This document shows positions 36,712 to 44,073 of a DNA stretch of 64,000 nt, piece after piece. Under the pieces are notes generated by a model. It worked only from the letters and a program-made list of their open reading frames with translations. It was not told where the DNA came from and made no database searches. Positions within the stretch are counted from its first letter, which is position 1; each line of letters opens with the position of its first letter. The DNA is from Muribaculaceae bacterium Isolate-037 (Harlan) (GTDB lineage Bacteria; Bacteroidota; Bacteroidia; Bacteroidales; Muribaculaceae). The position numbers were made by a program, and so were the translations under genes. The DNA lies in the NCBI GenBank assembly GCA_003762615.1, contig RIAZ01000018.1:1-64000 (forward strand), written 5' to 3'.

Positions 36712-39354
36712 TTACTGTATTTCACCATATTGAAATTGTAGATTGGAAACAGTGAGCACCGAGCCGGTTGCAACTGCCTTCGTGCTATTCTCCGGAAGAG
36801 TCTTATTTCCCAGACCCTGACCTTCATTAAGTTCTGTATTTTTACGGAAATATACCCAATTTGTTGCCTGTGTTGATGATACGAAACGAATTCTAAGACT
36901 CGCAGCTTTCACCCCGAAGTTATAGTAACGCGGCATTATGATGGTGTACTTCTCTGTAGATTCTTTAGAATACAGATAAGCCTCCCTTTCTGAAAGCACA
37001 CTCCCATCAGCAGCCAATATCTCCACCTTCACCTGAGCACGGTCAGGCGCATCGTATGGTATGTAGGTATAATCAAACGTGAAGGATGTCGGTCGGGAAT
37101 TGAATGGCACGCCATACACTCTTGTTTCCGTTCCCTCTCCATTTGCCATTGAAGTATTCCAACTATAGCCGTATGTGCCAAGGAATAATTCTCCCGGCGC
37201 ATATACCATATCAGATGTAGAAGGTGCATTTTCACAATAATATTTAGTATTAAATGCAGTACCAGACCGTTCAATTGAACCACCCTTATTACTATATGCC
37301 ACAGTCCTTATCTCCGCACTTCCATTCCTCACAGTCACAGACGGAACCCTGAACCAAGTATTATTATTTGCATCCCCATTATCAAAGAATGTCTTTGCAT
37401 TCAGGGTTGCCCAACTCTCCGCTTCCTGATAACTGATAGGACATTTATGCTGATAATCAACTGGTGAAACCCTATACTTACCGCCGGCATTCAACGTAAC
37501 AGAGACCTTATCCTTCAACTGTGAGAAATCACCATTGGGCACCGGTTCCGCTGCTTCCATAATTACATTATCATTGCTGCCCCACTTTGTAGGCTCGGCT
37601 GATGACTGCAATGTGGTCTGAACATAATATTCTGCCTCCGGATTCAATTTATATATGGCGATGAAATGTGTCGGCTCATCACGTGAAAATTTCTCACGGT
37701 CTGACTCATCCACTTTCTTACCGTTCATGAATACGTGAATCTTTCTGAAGAACAGATCTTGCTTCTTAGGATCATCAAAATCAACTTTCAGACGCAATTT
37801 GCGCGACATGGGGTCAAGCTGCACCTTATAGTCGGGATAACTGAACGCGACAGGTGCCTCCATATCCGGCTCCATGCCCGACAATCCCCAATAGGCACGC
37901 ACGTTAAACACATCCTTGTCAACGAACGGCACCGATACCTTATAAATATAGCGTTTCATCTCAAACACACGGGTAGGATTCTCTGCCGTCACAGATAATA
38001 CCTCACAATCGTTATACGAGCCATAATTATTCTCAGCACGGAAATAGAATTGCGTGTTGGCAGGATCTGTAGGATCCGGACCGTCATACGTCACAGCCAC
38101 CTCTGCATAACCCTCGCCAAAGGGTGCCTCACCATTTGCCTCCATCGACATGTGAAGCTCATAAAGACGGACCGTAACATCAACCGGTTCACTGGAATTT
38201 GTATGTTTGTCGGTCACAGCAAGCGAAAACTTATGCACACCGTCAGGAAGATTTGCCACAAGACCCGTAAGATCCAGATTCGCCATCTCACCCTCCGGTT
38301 CGCGGAATCCTCGCATCACTATTCCGGCAGCCTCCATCTCCGATCTCTTCGCGTCGTCCAGCGAACAAAGATCAACGACTCCATTAGTGAGATAGGCAGG
38401 GCTATACGTATCCGACTCTATGGTCAGCTTCGCAGTCTTCATTCCTCCACGTGCCACCACATTGAATTTCAAATCCCTCTTGAAATCAATATTCTTCTGC
38501 ACGTCCATCACATCTCCACTTGTGAAACCGGAAGCAGCCACCACCGGAGCCTCCCCATTCAACACATCATCTGAAAGATCCACACGAACCTCATCAGTGG
38601 TCAACGACTCATCAAACGATATGCCCAACTGATCCGCCTTGCCAATTTCTCCATCGTAGACGGTGAAACGCAACTTATACATGTGCTTTGCCTCAGTCGG
38701 AAAACTTGCCGGCGTCAGATGCACACGGTTGCCATTCTGCAACTGTGCCTCGATCGTGATGTCAAGATTTCCCGGCACCACATAATTATATGCACCGTCA
38801 AGATTTCCGAGATTCACAGCATCATGACCCTCGGTCTGCACGGTGGTGGAATAATACGGGAAATAATTCTTGAATGCATCAGTATATTCAATCACAAGCA
38901 CAGCATTGGCAAGTGAGGGCTGCAGCTGCACTTCGGAGGTCTGCCCTTCACGCACAGTCACGTCCTGACTGCCATAATAATATGCAGTCTCATACCCCTT
39001 GTTGCCGGCTATACCCTGCGAAGTCTCACTGCCATAGAATGCCGACAATTGGTAATCGCCCACTGAAAAGCTCTCCTCCTTAGCAAATTCCTCCAAAGAA
39101 GACCATGATTTCGTATAAGATCCGTCGTTCTTGGTCAGCCTTATCTGAAACTCTTCTGCGGGGGGAGGAACAAGCTCTCCATTCTCTGCCCGAACTGACG
39201 GCACTGCCGCCTTCACGTCGGTCAACGCCGTGAGCCTGACATTTATACCCCCCTCTCCGGAATCCGTACCGGATCCCCAAGGAGTCTCCTGACTACAGGA
39301 TGCCATAATCAAGGGAATTCCTCCCCAGATAAGGCAATGTCGCAATAATTTCAT
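36712..39354 (-). CDS. large DUF4493 lipoprotein with jelly-roll end
   Basis: An 880-aa lipoprotein, first gene of the main run. The lipobox IMASC (Cys20) is followed by S-Q-E-T-P-W, the same C-x2-E-x-P-(F/W) start seen in the two other DUF4493 proteins here. DUF4493 spans about 25-245; several Ig-like modules follow to about 620; the last 250 residues look like a PCMD-type jelly-roll (VPNGDFSQ, GELFLGTYGYSW, VPFNSRPTSFTFDYTY). No catalytic motif is evident. A -7 box lies 114 bp upstream. Confidence 0.72.
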   Translation of the reverse strand: MKLLRHCLIWGGIPLIMASCSQETPWGSGTDSGEGGINVRLTALTDVKAAVPSVRAENGELVPPPAEEFQIRLTKNDGSYTKSWSSLEEFAKEESFSVGDYQLSAFYGSETSQGIAGNKGYETAYYYGSQDVTVREGQTSEVQLQPSLANAVLVIEYTDAFKNYFPYYSTTVQTEGHDAVNLGNLDGAYNYVVPGNLDITIEAQLQNGNRVHLTPASFPTEAKHMYKLRFTVYDGEIGKADQLGISFDESLTTDEVRVDLSDDVLNGEAPVVAASGFTSGDVMDVQKNIDFKRDLKFNVVARGGMKTAKLTIESDTYSPAYLTNGVVDLCSLDDAKRSEMEAAGIVMRGFREPEGEMANLDLTGLVANLPDGVHKFSLAVTDKHTNSSEPVDVTVRLYELHMSMEANGEAPFGEGYAEVAVTYDGPDPTDPANTQFYFRAENNYGSYNDCEVLSVTAENPTRVFEMKRYIYKVSVPFVDKDVFNVRAYWGLSGMEPDMEAPVAFSYPDYKVQLDPMSRKLRLKVDFDDPKKQDLFFRKIHVFMNGKKVDESDREKFSRDEPTHFIAIYKLNPEAEYYVQTTLQSSAEPTKWGSNDNVIMEAAEPVPNGDFSQLKDKVSVTLNAGGKYRVSPVDYQHKCPISYQEAESWATLNAKTFFDNGDANNNTWFRVPSVTVRNGSAEIRTVAYSNKGGSIERSGTAFNTKYYCENAPSTSDMVYAPGELFLGTYGYSWNTSMANGEGTETRVYGVPFNSRPTSFTFDYTYIPYDAPDRAQVKVEILAADGSVLSEREAYLYSKESTEKYTIIMPRYYNFGVKAASLRIRFVSSTQATNWVYFRKNTELNEGQGLGNKTLPENSTKAVATGSVLTVSNLQFQYGEIQ

Positions 39355-39656
39355 TGTATGAAGCTTTAGGTTGTTATTGTTCTGTATTATATGGGCTATC
39401 TTGAAAACACATCAATACAAATGCAGTTTAGTAATTCCCCAATATCTTATAGACTCTTAAACAGTTACAAAATTACAAAAAAATCAACAAAATTTATCCT
39501 TTTTCGTAAAAAAACTCCTAAAAATTATCAAATTAGCCTATTTTTATGAAAAAAGAACAGCATCGTCCGGTATGGAATCTGAAAAAAAATGACTTTATTC
39601 CATTGCCGGACGATGCCTGCTATGCATCACTACATTCTGACGGAATAGACCTGGCG
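39355..39656. other. intergenic region with promoter-like and terminator elements
   Basis: An AT-rich gap of about 300 bp with no gene. On the minus strand TAATTTTG (39468-39475) could start the main lipoprotein operon, though no good -33 was found. The part next to the upstream operon holds its terminator (39560-39616). Confidence 0.5.
39560..39616 (-). terminator. terminator of the upstream PCMD/barrel pair
   Basis: GCATCGTCCGG and CCGGACGATGC are perfect 11-bp arms, extended by TGGAAT/ATTCCA, followed on the minus strand by TGTTCTTTTTT. It separates the two-gene unit (39657-41581) from the main run. Confidence 0.8.
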
Positions 39657-40442
39657 TCAGAAGTTGTAGCCGAATCCTAAGTTAAGGTATATCGGGTAGA
39701 GACTGAAGCTTATCGTCTTGAATGATGAATTGAAGATGCTGTTGAAACCCCATTCAAGATTGGCATTGATTGATAGACGCTTGTAGGCAAGCCAAGACAC
39801 GCCTATCTGTCCGCCCCACTGGAATTTACGCAAGTCCCCCCCGAAGTCGTATGAAGCCTTGGAGTCGCCGGCAAAGCTGATTTTCTCCCCTGTCGGATCC
39901 CCTTCACGAAGATAGCCGTCGGAGACAAAGCCGTCGAAATCATTGGTGAAGGCATACGACAGATATGGACCCGCATTGAAAACCACACGACGGTTAAGAC
40001 GATAGAGAGCCGTGATCGGTATGACGAGCTGCTGCGAATGATATTTTGTCTGCACACGACCGGTCCAACGCCCCTTCAGCGTCTTACCATTGTCGATTAT
40101 CTCCATACCATAGTTCTTCACAGTAGCTTTCGTGCGCATACCTTTCGTCTCAAATCTCAGACCGAGACCGACGCCCCAACGTCTGTCAGCATCAAGCCAA
40201 CGCCTCACAGTGGCACCGATCTGCAGGTTTAGATCCGGGTTATAGGAATCAATCTTGCGTATCTCTGCCGGGAGAGGCAACGGGGATGCCCCTCCGATAT
40301 TAGTACCGGCATTCACCTCATATTCCATGTCGCGGAAAAACTGAACGAATCCCGACACATTATCTCCCGCATACGACTCCAGCGACATAGCAAACAGGAA
40401 TACCTGCAGCAATAATAATCTTTTTATACTTTTTAATTTCAT
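39657..40442 (-). CDS. outer-membrane beta-barrel protein (PorT-like)
   Basis: A 261-aa protein with signal peptide (MKLKSIKRLLLLQVFLFAMSLESYA) and an eight-strand-type barrel pattern: GVGLGLRFETKGM, VIPITALYRLNRRVVFNAGPYLSYAF and a last strand LNLGFGYNF. This is the general pattern of the PorT/OmpA-like barrels of Bacteroidetes; true PorT of T9SS cannot be claimed. The stop of the PCMD lipoprotein gene lies 5 bp upstream of its start, so the two are an operon. Confidence 0.72.
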   Translation of the reverse strand: MKLKSIKRLLLLQVFLFAMSLESYAGDNVSGFVQFFRDMEYEVNAGTNIGGASPLPLPAEIRKIDSYNPDLNLQIGATVRRWLDADRRWGVGLGLRFETKGMRTKATVKNYGMEIIDNGKTLKGRWTGRVQTKYHSQQLVIPITALYRLNRRVVFNAGPYLSYAFTNDFDGFVSDGYLREGDPTGEKISFAGDSKASYDFGGDLRKFQWGGQIGVSWLAYKRLSINANLEWGFNSIFNSSFKTISFSLYPIYLNLGFGYNF

Positions 40443-40447
40443 TACTT

Positions 40448-41581
40448 TCAGTTTTTAGAATCCGACGAACATGATATCGACACCTCATCCACCTTTAGAG
40501 TGCTGCCGACAGCACCACAGAAACGGTCGCCATCCTTGCTTGAACCCATCACTACGGCAATATTATATTTCCCTGCCTTTAGTTTCTCAGGATCGATGGA
40601 TTTTCCCGGACGATACGTGAACGGAACTGAAAATTCCACCCATTCCTCAGATGCGTGACGATCGGGAATCTCCGCCGTGGATATTATGAGGTCATTATCC
40701 GGAGCAAGCACATTCGTGCCGTCAAGCCACTCGTGAGTCTCGGTAGTCTCATATAATACCGCATACAGGCTAAACAAATCCACCATACCCTCTACCGGCT
40801 GCAGCTTACCATCGGCATCAGGAGCACAGTACTCCGGTCCGGGTGTATATTTGTAGTATCCGCTGAAGCGAGTGGGCACATTTGTGAACGGTATGCCGAA
40901 ATGAGTTGCCTCCAACGGATGATTTATTGCATCCGTCATATCAAACTTACCGAAAAACAGATTTCCGGAAGCTATAGGCTTTCCTAAATTCTGCCCCCAT
41001 TTTCCGGTGCTTCTTGTCACGAGCACTGCACAGCATCCGTCCACGCCATCCTCACCCTGATAGGTAGGGAACGTATTCGGTGTTGATGCCTGGAACGACA
41101 TTGCAAACGCCTGGTTTGCGCTTGCCCATTCAAGGGATACCGCACCCGATGGGGAGGTTTCATAAAATACGTCGTAGGAGCACGCTCCACCCAATGCCGA
41201 CACTTGCCTTACATTTTCAAAGCTATAGTTCAGGTTGATGGAATTATTGCGTTCCACACTGACGGTGTAAGTCTTGCTCCATTCTCCATCTTCAGACGTA
41301 ACCTTATACGTCTGCGGCAACAGGAAATTACGCACCGTTCCGCTCGCCGGTTCAATTGTCGCACCGGGGGTCAATTCAAATTCCGGAGCCAACGACATGA
41401 CGGAGACGTCGTTCTTCACTATAAGAGTAATCTTGTCGTTCTCTATCAATGGCTGCCGGTTGAGCACGTCACCCGGCAACGTCACCGAAGTGATGTCGCA
41501 TTCCGCATTCAAAGGCTCTTCCCGGATACATGACACCGACAACACTGCCATACCCCAAATTGCTAATTCTGAAAATTTCAT
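40448..41581 (-). CDS. PCMD-like surface lipoprotein
   Basis: A 377-aa lipoprotein (lipobox LSVSC, Cys18, then I-R-E-E, a possible surface-export signal). A short Ig-like module (about 25-110, ending TYKVTSEDGEWSKTYTVSVER) precedes a PCMD-type jelly-roll (about 115-375) with GNLFFGKFDMTDAINHPLEATHFGIPF, VPTRFSGYYKY and DRFCGAVGSTLKVDEV. It has a promoter about 200 bp upstream and is co-transcribed with a barrel gene. Function unknown; a glycan- or matrix-binding role is possible. Confidence 0.74.
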   Translation of the reverse strand: MKFSELAIWGMAVLSVSCIREEPLNAECDITSVTLPGDVLNRQPLIENDKITLIVKNDVSVMSLAPEFELTPGATIEPASGTVRNFLLPQTYKVTSEDGEWSKTYTVSVERNNSINLNYSFENVRQVSALGGACSYDVFYETSPSGAVSLEWASANQAFAMSFQASTPNTFPTYQGEDGVDGCCAVLVTRSTGKWGQNLGKPIASGNLFFGKFDMTDAINHPLEATHFGIPFTNVPTRFSGYYKYTPGPEYCAPDADGKLQPVEGMVDLFSLYAVLYETTETHEWLDGTNVLAPDNDLIISTAEIPDRHASEEWVEFSVPFTYRPGKSIDPEKLKAGKYNIAVVMGSSKDGDRFCGAVGSTLKVDEVSISCSSDSKN

Positions 41582-41603
41582 CCTGCTCTAATATAATAAA
41601 CTG

Positions 41604-41760
41604 AAGTTTCGCAAGCTGCACTTCAGTGGTTTAAAGTTTATAGTTTAAGGTTTAAGATTCACGAAAATCCACGAATCTTTTCATTATACAAAATTTAATA
41701 ATCATAAACCATAAACATTAAACCATTTAAGTGAAGCAAGTTGGAAAACTTGCGAAACTT
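41604..41760. repeat. imperfect inverted-repeat element with heptamer arrays
   Basis: Outer ends AAGTTTCGCAAG (41604-41615) and CTTGCGAAACTT (41749-41760) are perfect complements. Inside, four tandem copies of an (A/G)GTTTA(A/T) heptamer (41628-41655) face three copies of its complement (41704-41724). The element is within the predicted 5' leader of the PCMD lipoprotein gene and could be an RNA hairpin or a small non-coding repeat of the MITE/REP kind. Confidence 0.7.
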
Positions 41761-41779
41761 AAATAATAAATATTTCGTG

Positions 41780-41811
41780 CAAAATTACTATTTTTTGGTC
41801 AATTTATCAAT
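41780..41811 (-). promoter_or_regulatory. promoter of the PCMD/barrel pair
   Basis: On the minus strand ATTG (41808-41811), a 20-bp spacer and TAATTTTG (41780-41787). The leader would be about 190 nt and include the inverted-repeat element. Confidence 0.7.
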
Positions 41812-41845
41812 AAACTCCACTAACAGATAAAGATTTATCCTCAAA

Positions 41846-41880
41846 TTTGTTCTATATCTCACACAAAATATCTATCTTTG
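41846..41880 (+). promoter_or_regulatory. promoter of the DUF4925 gene
   Basis: TATCTTTG (41873-41880) is a good -7 box; TTTG at 41846-41849 gives a longer spacer (23 bp) than usual. It is 60 bp before the start codon. Confidence 0.5.
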
Positions 41881-41939
41881 CAACCGAATTTTTACAAAAT
41901 TATCAAAAGCATTTATTTTTCACATAACTATATTATTAA

Positions 41940-43205
41940 ATGAAAAAATCATTTCTTTACCTACTCGCTGTGACAGCGTTCACTGCTACATTCACTTCAT
42001 GTAGTAATGATGATGAACCGATTGTTCCGGGCGTATCTTTGGAAGAAAAAGCCTACGCATCCCAGAATCTTGACCTTTCACTCAACGGGAGCAATCTCGT
42101 GGGCAAGAAAGTCACCTTCACTCCCGATGGCAACGGCAATGCCAACATAACCCTTGCCGGCGAACCATTGAATCTTTCTGATCTCATCGGTGGCATGACA
42201 AAAGCTGATTCCGCTACCGAAGGACTCTCGATACCGACTGCAGGCGTGCTTCCCGGCTCCCCGTCTGTAGTGATTCCCGTGAAGCTGGAAGGCGAAGCCG
42301 ACAGCTGCACATTCAAAGGCACAGGCGAGACTGATTTCTGCACATACTCTTACTCCGGCTATGCCACTCCAGAGAATTTCAAGTTTGACCTTTCCGATGT
42401 CAAGCTGAAAAACACATCCCTCGCCGGAACCTGGACAATCCACCCTCTCAAAGTTGATGACGAAGATGGCTCAGAATACCCCTTTAATACCTTACATGTG
42501 GATTGGGTTTCTGAAAAAGGCATTGATTTATTTGGAACCGGCTACCCGATGCCTGTTGCAGACCTACTTGGCTTAACGCTCGTATATCCATTCCTCCCAG
42601 CCATTGACAATGATTCCACCACCACCTCCATTGTTGATGCTCTTTGCCAGGTAGTTAAATCTATTGATCTTGGTGAAGACGGGTCTGTATCTGCAAAATA
42701 TCTTGACACCAAAGTAGAGGGACTTCCCGAGACTGTAGCACCGAAAGGTATCGCACAATACATCATTTCAAAAGAAGGACAATTGCGACTATTCCTTGAT
42801 CCGGCTGCAATTATAGCCAACACACTCAACAACGCTACCGAACGCACCCGTGCCGTTGATCTTTCCTCTTTAGTAGAGGGGCTGATGCAAAACCTTCTTC
42901 CTATGCTGACAGCAGGTATTCCTATAGAGTATGGTCAAGCTCAATATACAAAAGATGGAAAAGTAGTAACCATTGAGAACACCACTGCATTCTATCTTGG
43001 GACAGAGACACTTCTTCCTATTCTCAAAATTGCAAAACCTCTCTTCTCTGATGAAGATTTCGTGAAATCGATCGTAGAAGAAGCTTCAAAAGATCCTAAT
43101 ATGGGAATCATGGCTATGATGCTGCCGGGAATATTGAATGCAATACCTGAAATCATCGATACTACTTCGAAAGTTGAAATCGGTATTAACCTGACCAAAA
43201 ACTGA
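41940..43205 (+). CDS. DUF4925-like lipoprotein
   Basis: A 421-aa predicted surface lipoprotein: lipobox FTSC (Cys21) followed by S-N-D-D-E, an acidic surface-export signal. The body resembles the Bacteroides family DUF4925: an N-terminal beta-rich part (LSLNGSNLVGKKVTFTPDGNG), a middle domain with GTWTIHPLKVDDEDG, and a helical C-terminal part. The function is unknown. It is a single gene between divergent and convergent neighbours and is followed by a strong terminator. Confidence 0.75.
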   Translation: MKKSFLYLLAVTAFTATFTSCSNDDEPIVPGVSLEEKAYASQNLDLSLNGSNLVGKKVTFTPDGNGNANITLAGEPLNLSDLIGGMTKADSATEGLSIPTAGVLPGSPSVVIPVKLEGEADSCTFKGTGETDFCTYSYSGYATPENFKFDLSDVKLKNTSLAGTWTIHPLKVDDEDGSEYPFNTLHVDWVSEKGIDLFGTGYPMPVADLLGLTLVYPFLPAIDNDSTTTSIVDALCQVVKSIDLGEDGSVSAKYLDTKVEGLPETVAPKGIAQYIISKEGQLRLFLDPAAIIANTLNNATERTRAVDLSSLVEGLMQNLLPMLTAGIPIEYGQAQYTKDGKVVTIENTTAFYLGTETLLPILKIAKPLFSDEDFVKSIVEEASKDPNMGIMAMMLPGILNAIPEIIDTTSKVEIGINLTKN

Positions 43206-43222
43206 TTCTACCCCATTGTCCG

Positions 43223-43245
43223 GTATGGAAGTTCCGCTTCCATAC
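43223..43245 (+). other. small hairpin before the terminator
   Basis: GTATGGAAG/CTTCCATAC stem (9 bp) just after the DUF4925 stop codon, 13 bp before the large terminator palindrome. It has no U tract of its own. Confidence 0.5.
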
Positions 43246-43258
43246 TCGGACAACAGTA

Positions 43259-43309
43259 AGGAGACAAAAAAATCCGTGTTGATGATCAACACGGATTTTT
43301 TTGTCTCCT
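43259..43309. terminator. 51-bp perfect palindromic bidirectional terminator
   Basis: Two 24-nt arms are perfectly complementary around a 3-nt TGA loop, with T7 runs inside both arms (43266-43302 core with ATCCGTGTTGA/TCAACACGGAT). It lies between the convergent DUF4925 gene and rpsO and would stop both. Confidence 0.9.
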
Positions 43310-43327
43310 ATATCTTTATCTTCCCGA

Positions 43328-43603
43328 TTACTTGCGGATACCAAGTTCTTTCTTGGCGATGATTGCACGGTAACGGTTGATGTCCTTGCGGATCAGATAG
43401 TCGAGGAGTGAACGACGCTGACCTACGAGAGCCTTAAGTGCGCGGGCTGTGGTGTAGTCCTTGTGATTCTCCTTGAGGTGCTCAGTGAGGTGCTTGATAC
43501 GAATTGAGAAAAGTGCGATCTGGCTTTCGGGGCTGCCTGTGTCGTTCTTACCCTGGCCATATTTCTCGAAGATGGCCTGCTTCTCTTCTGTTGAAAGATG
43601 CAT
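43328..43603 (-). CDS. rpsO: 30S ribosomal protein S15
   Basis: A 91-aa S15 (MHLSTEEKQAIFEKYG, TGSPESQIALFSIRIKHLTEHLK, QRRSLLDYLIRKDINRYR). It binds 16S helices 20-22 in early 30S assembly. The ATG at 43603 is the family start; the in-frame one at 43642 adds 13 non-conserved residues. It stands alone with its own promoter. The leader between promoter and start is about 100 nt and could hold an S15 autoregulatory site, though no clear fold was seen. Confidence 0.97.
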   Translation of the reverse strand: MHLSTEEKQAIFEKYGQGKNDTGSPESQIALFSIRIKHLTEHLKENHKDYTTARALKALVGQRRSLLDYLIRKDINRYRAIIAKKELGIRK

Positions 43604-43707
43604 TGTTTTGAGAGTTTTATTGATTAATATGTATATTTCCACTTTTCTTAGAAAAGCGTTCCGGCTGCGGGACTCTCCCCCTCGCCTGCCTTTCGCGAAA
43701 AGCGTTG

Positions 43708-43739
43708 CAAAGTTACTAATTATTTTTCACATACACAAG
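43708..43739 (-). promoter_or_regulatory. rpsO promoter
   Basis: On the minus strand CTTG (43736-43739), a 20-bp spacer and TAACTTTG (43708-43715). Confidence 0.75.
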
Positions 43740-44012
43740 AGAGAGGCGGCAACCCGCGTCGTTACCACCTCTCTCATTCATAATTTTGATAAAACATCAT
43801 CTTGAATACATACCCTATCTCTTCTGTCCGGCTTCGCGCCGGGGGAGCGGATAAGAATGCTTCGATCCAATTATTGCGTGGGCAATCTGCCCGGATTAGG
43901 CTTTGTCTATATAACACGCCAACATACCTTATGGTTCACTATATACATACACGTAACTGACATTGGATTACATAATTATTGTTAATCTCATATTAATGAT
44001 TCTGAATATGTA
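43739..44012. other. gene-free region with hairpins between rpsO and pulA
   Basis: About 270 bp without a credible gene. It holds a hairpin at 43739-43775 (GAGAGAGG/CCTCTCTC), a GC-rich stem near 43828 (CCGGC/GCCGG), and a GGGC/GCCC stem near 43889 within an otherwise AT-rich region. The GC-rich block (about 43825-43910) is unlike its surroundings. A frame open for about 50 codons on the minus strand has no start codon. Nothing was identified. Confidence 0.5.
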
Positions 44013-44042
44013 TTGAAATCAGAAAAATATTTTGTAACTTTG
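44013..44042 (+). promoter_or_regulatory. pulA promoter
   Basis: TTG (44013-44015), a 19-bp spacer and TAACTTTG (44035-44042), 32 bp before the start codon. Confidence 0.7.
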
Positions 44043-44073
44043 AATCATTAACTGATAAATTCTTTACATCGGA

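Noticed and set aside
39657..40442. True PorT of the type IX system
   Set aside because: Only a general barrel pattern is visible, and the gene pairs with a PCMD lipoprotein instead of T9SS genes.
43790..43950. Minus-strand open frame of about 50 codons
   Set aside because: No start codon, no recognised similarity, and it crosses the GC-rich hairpins.
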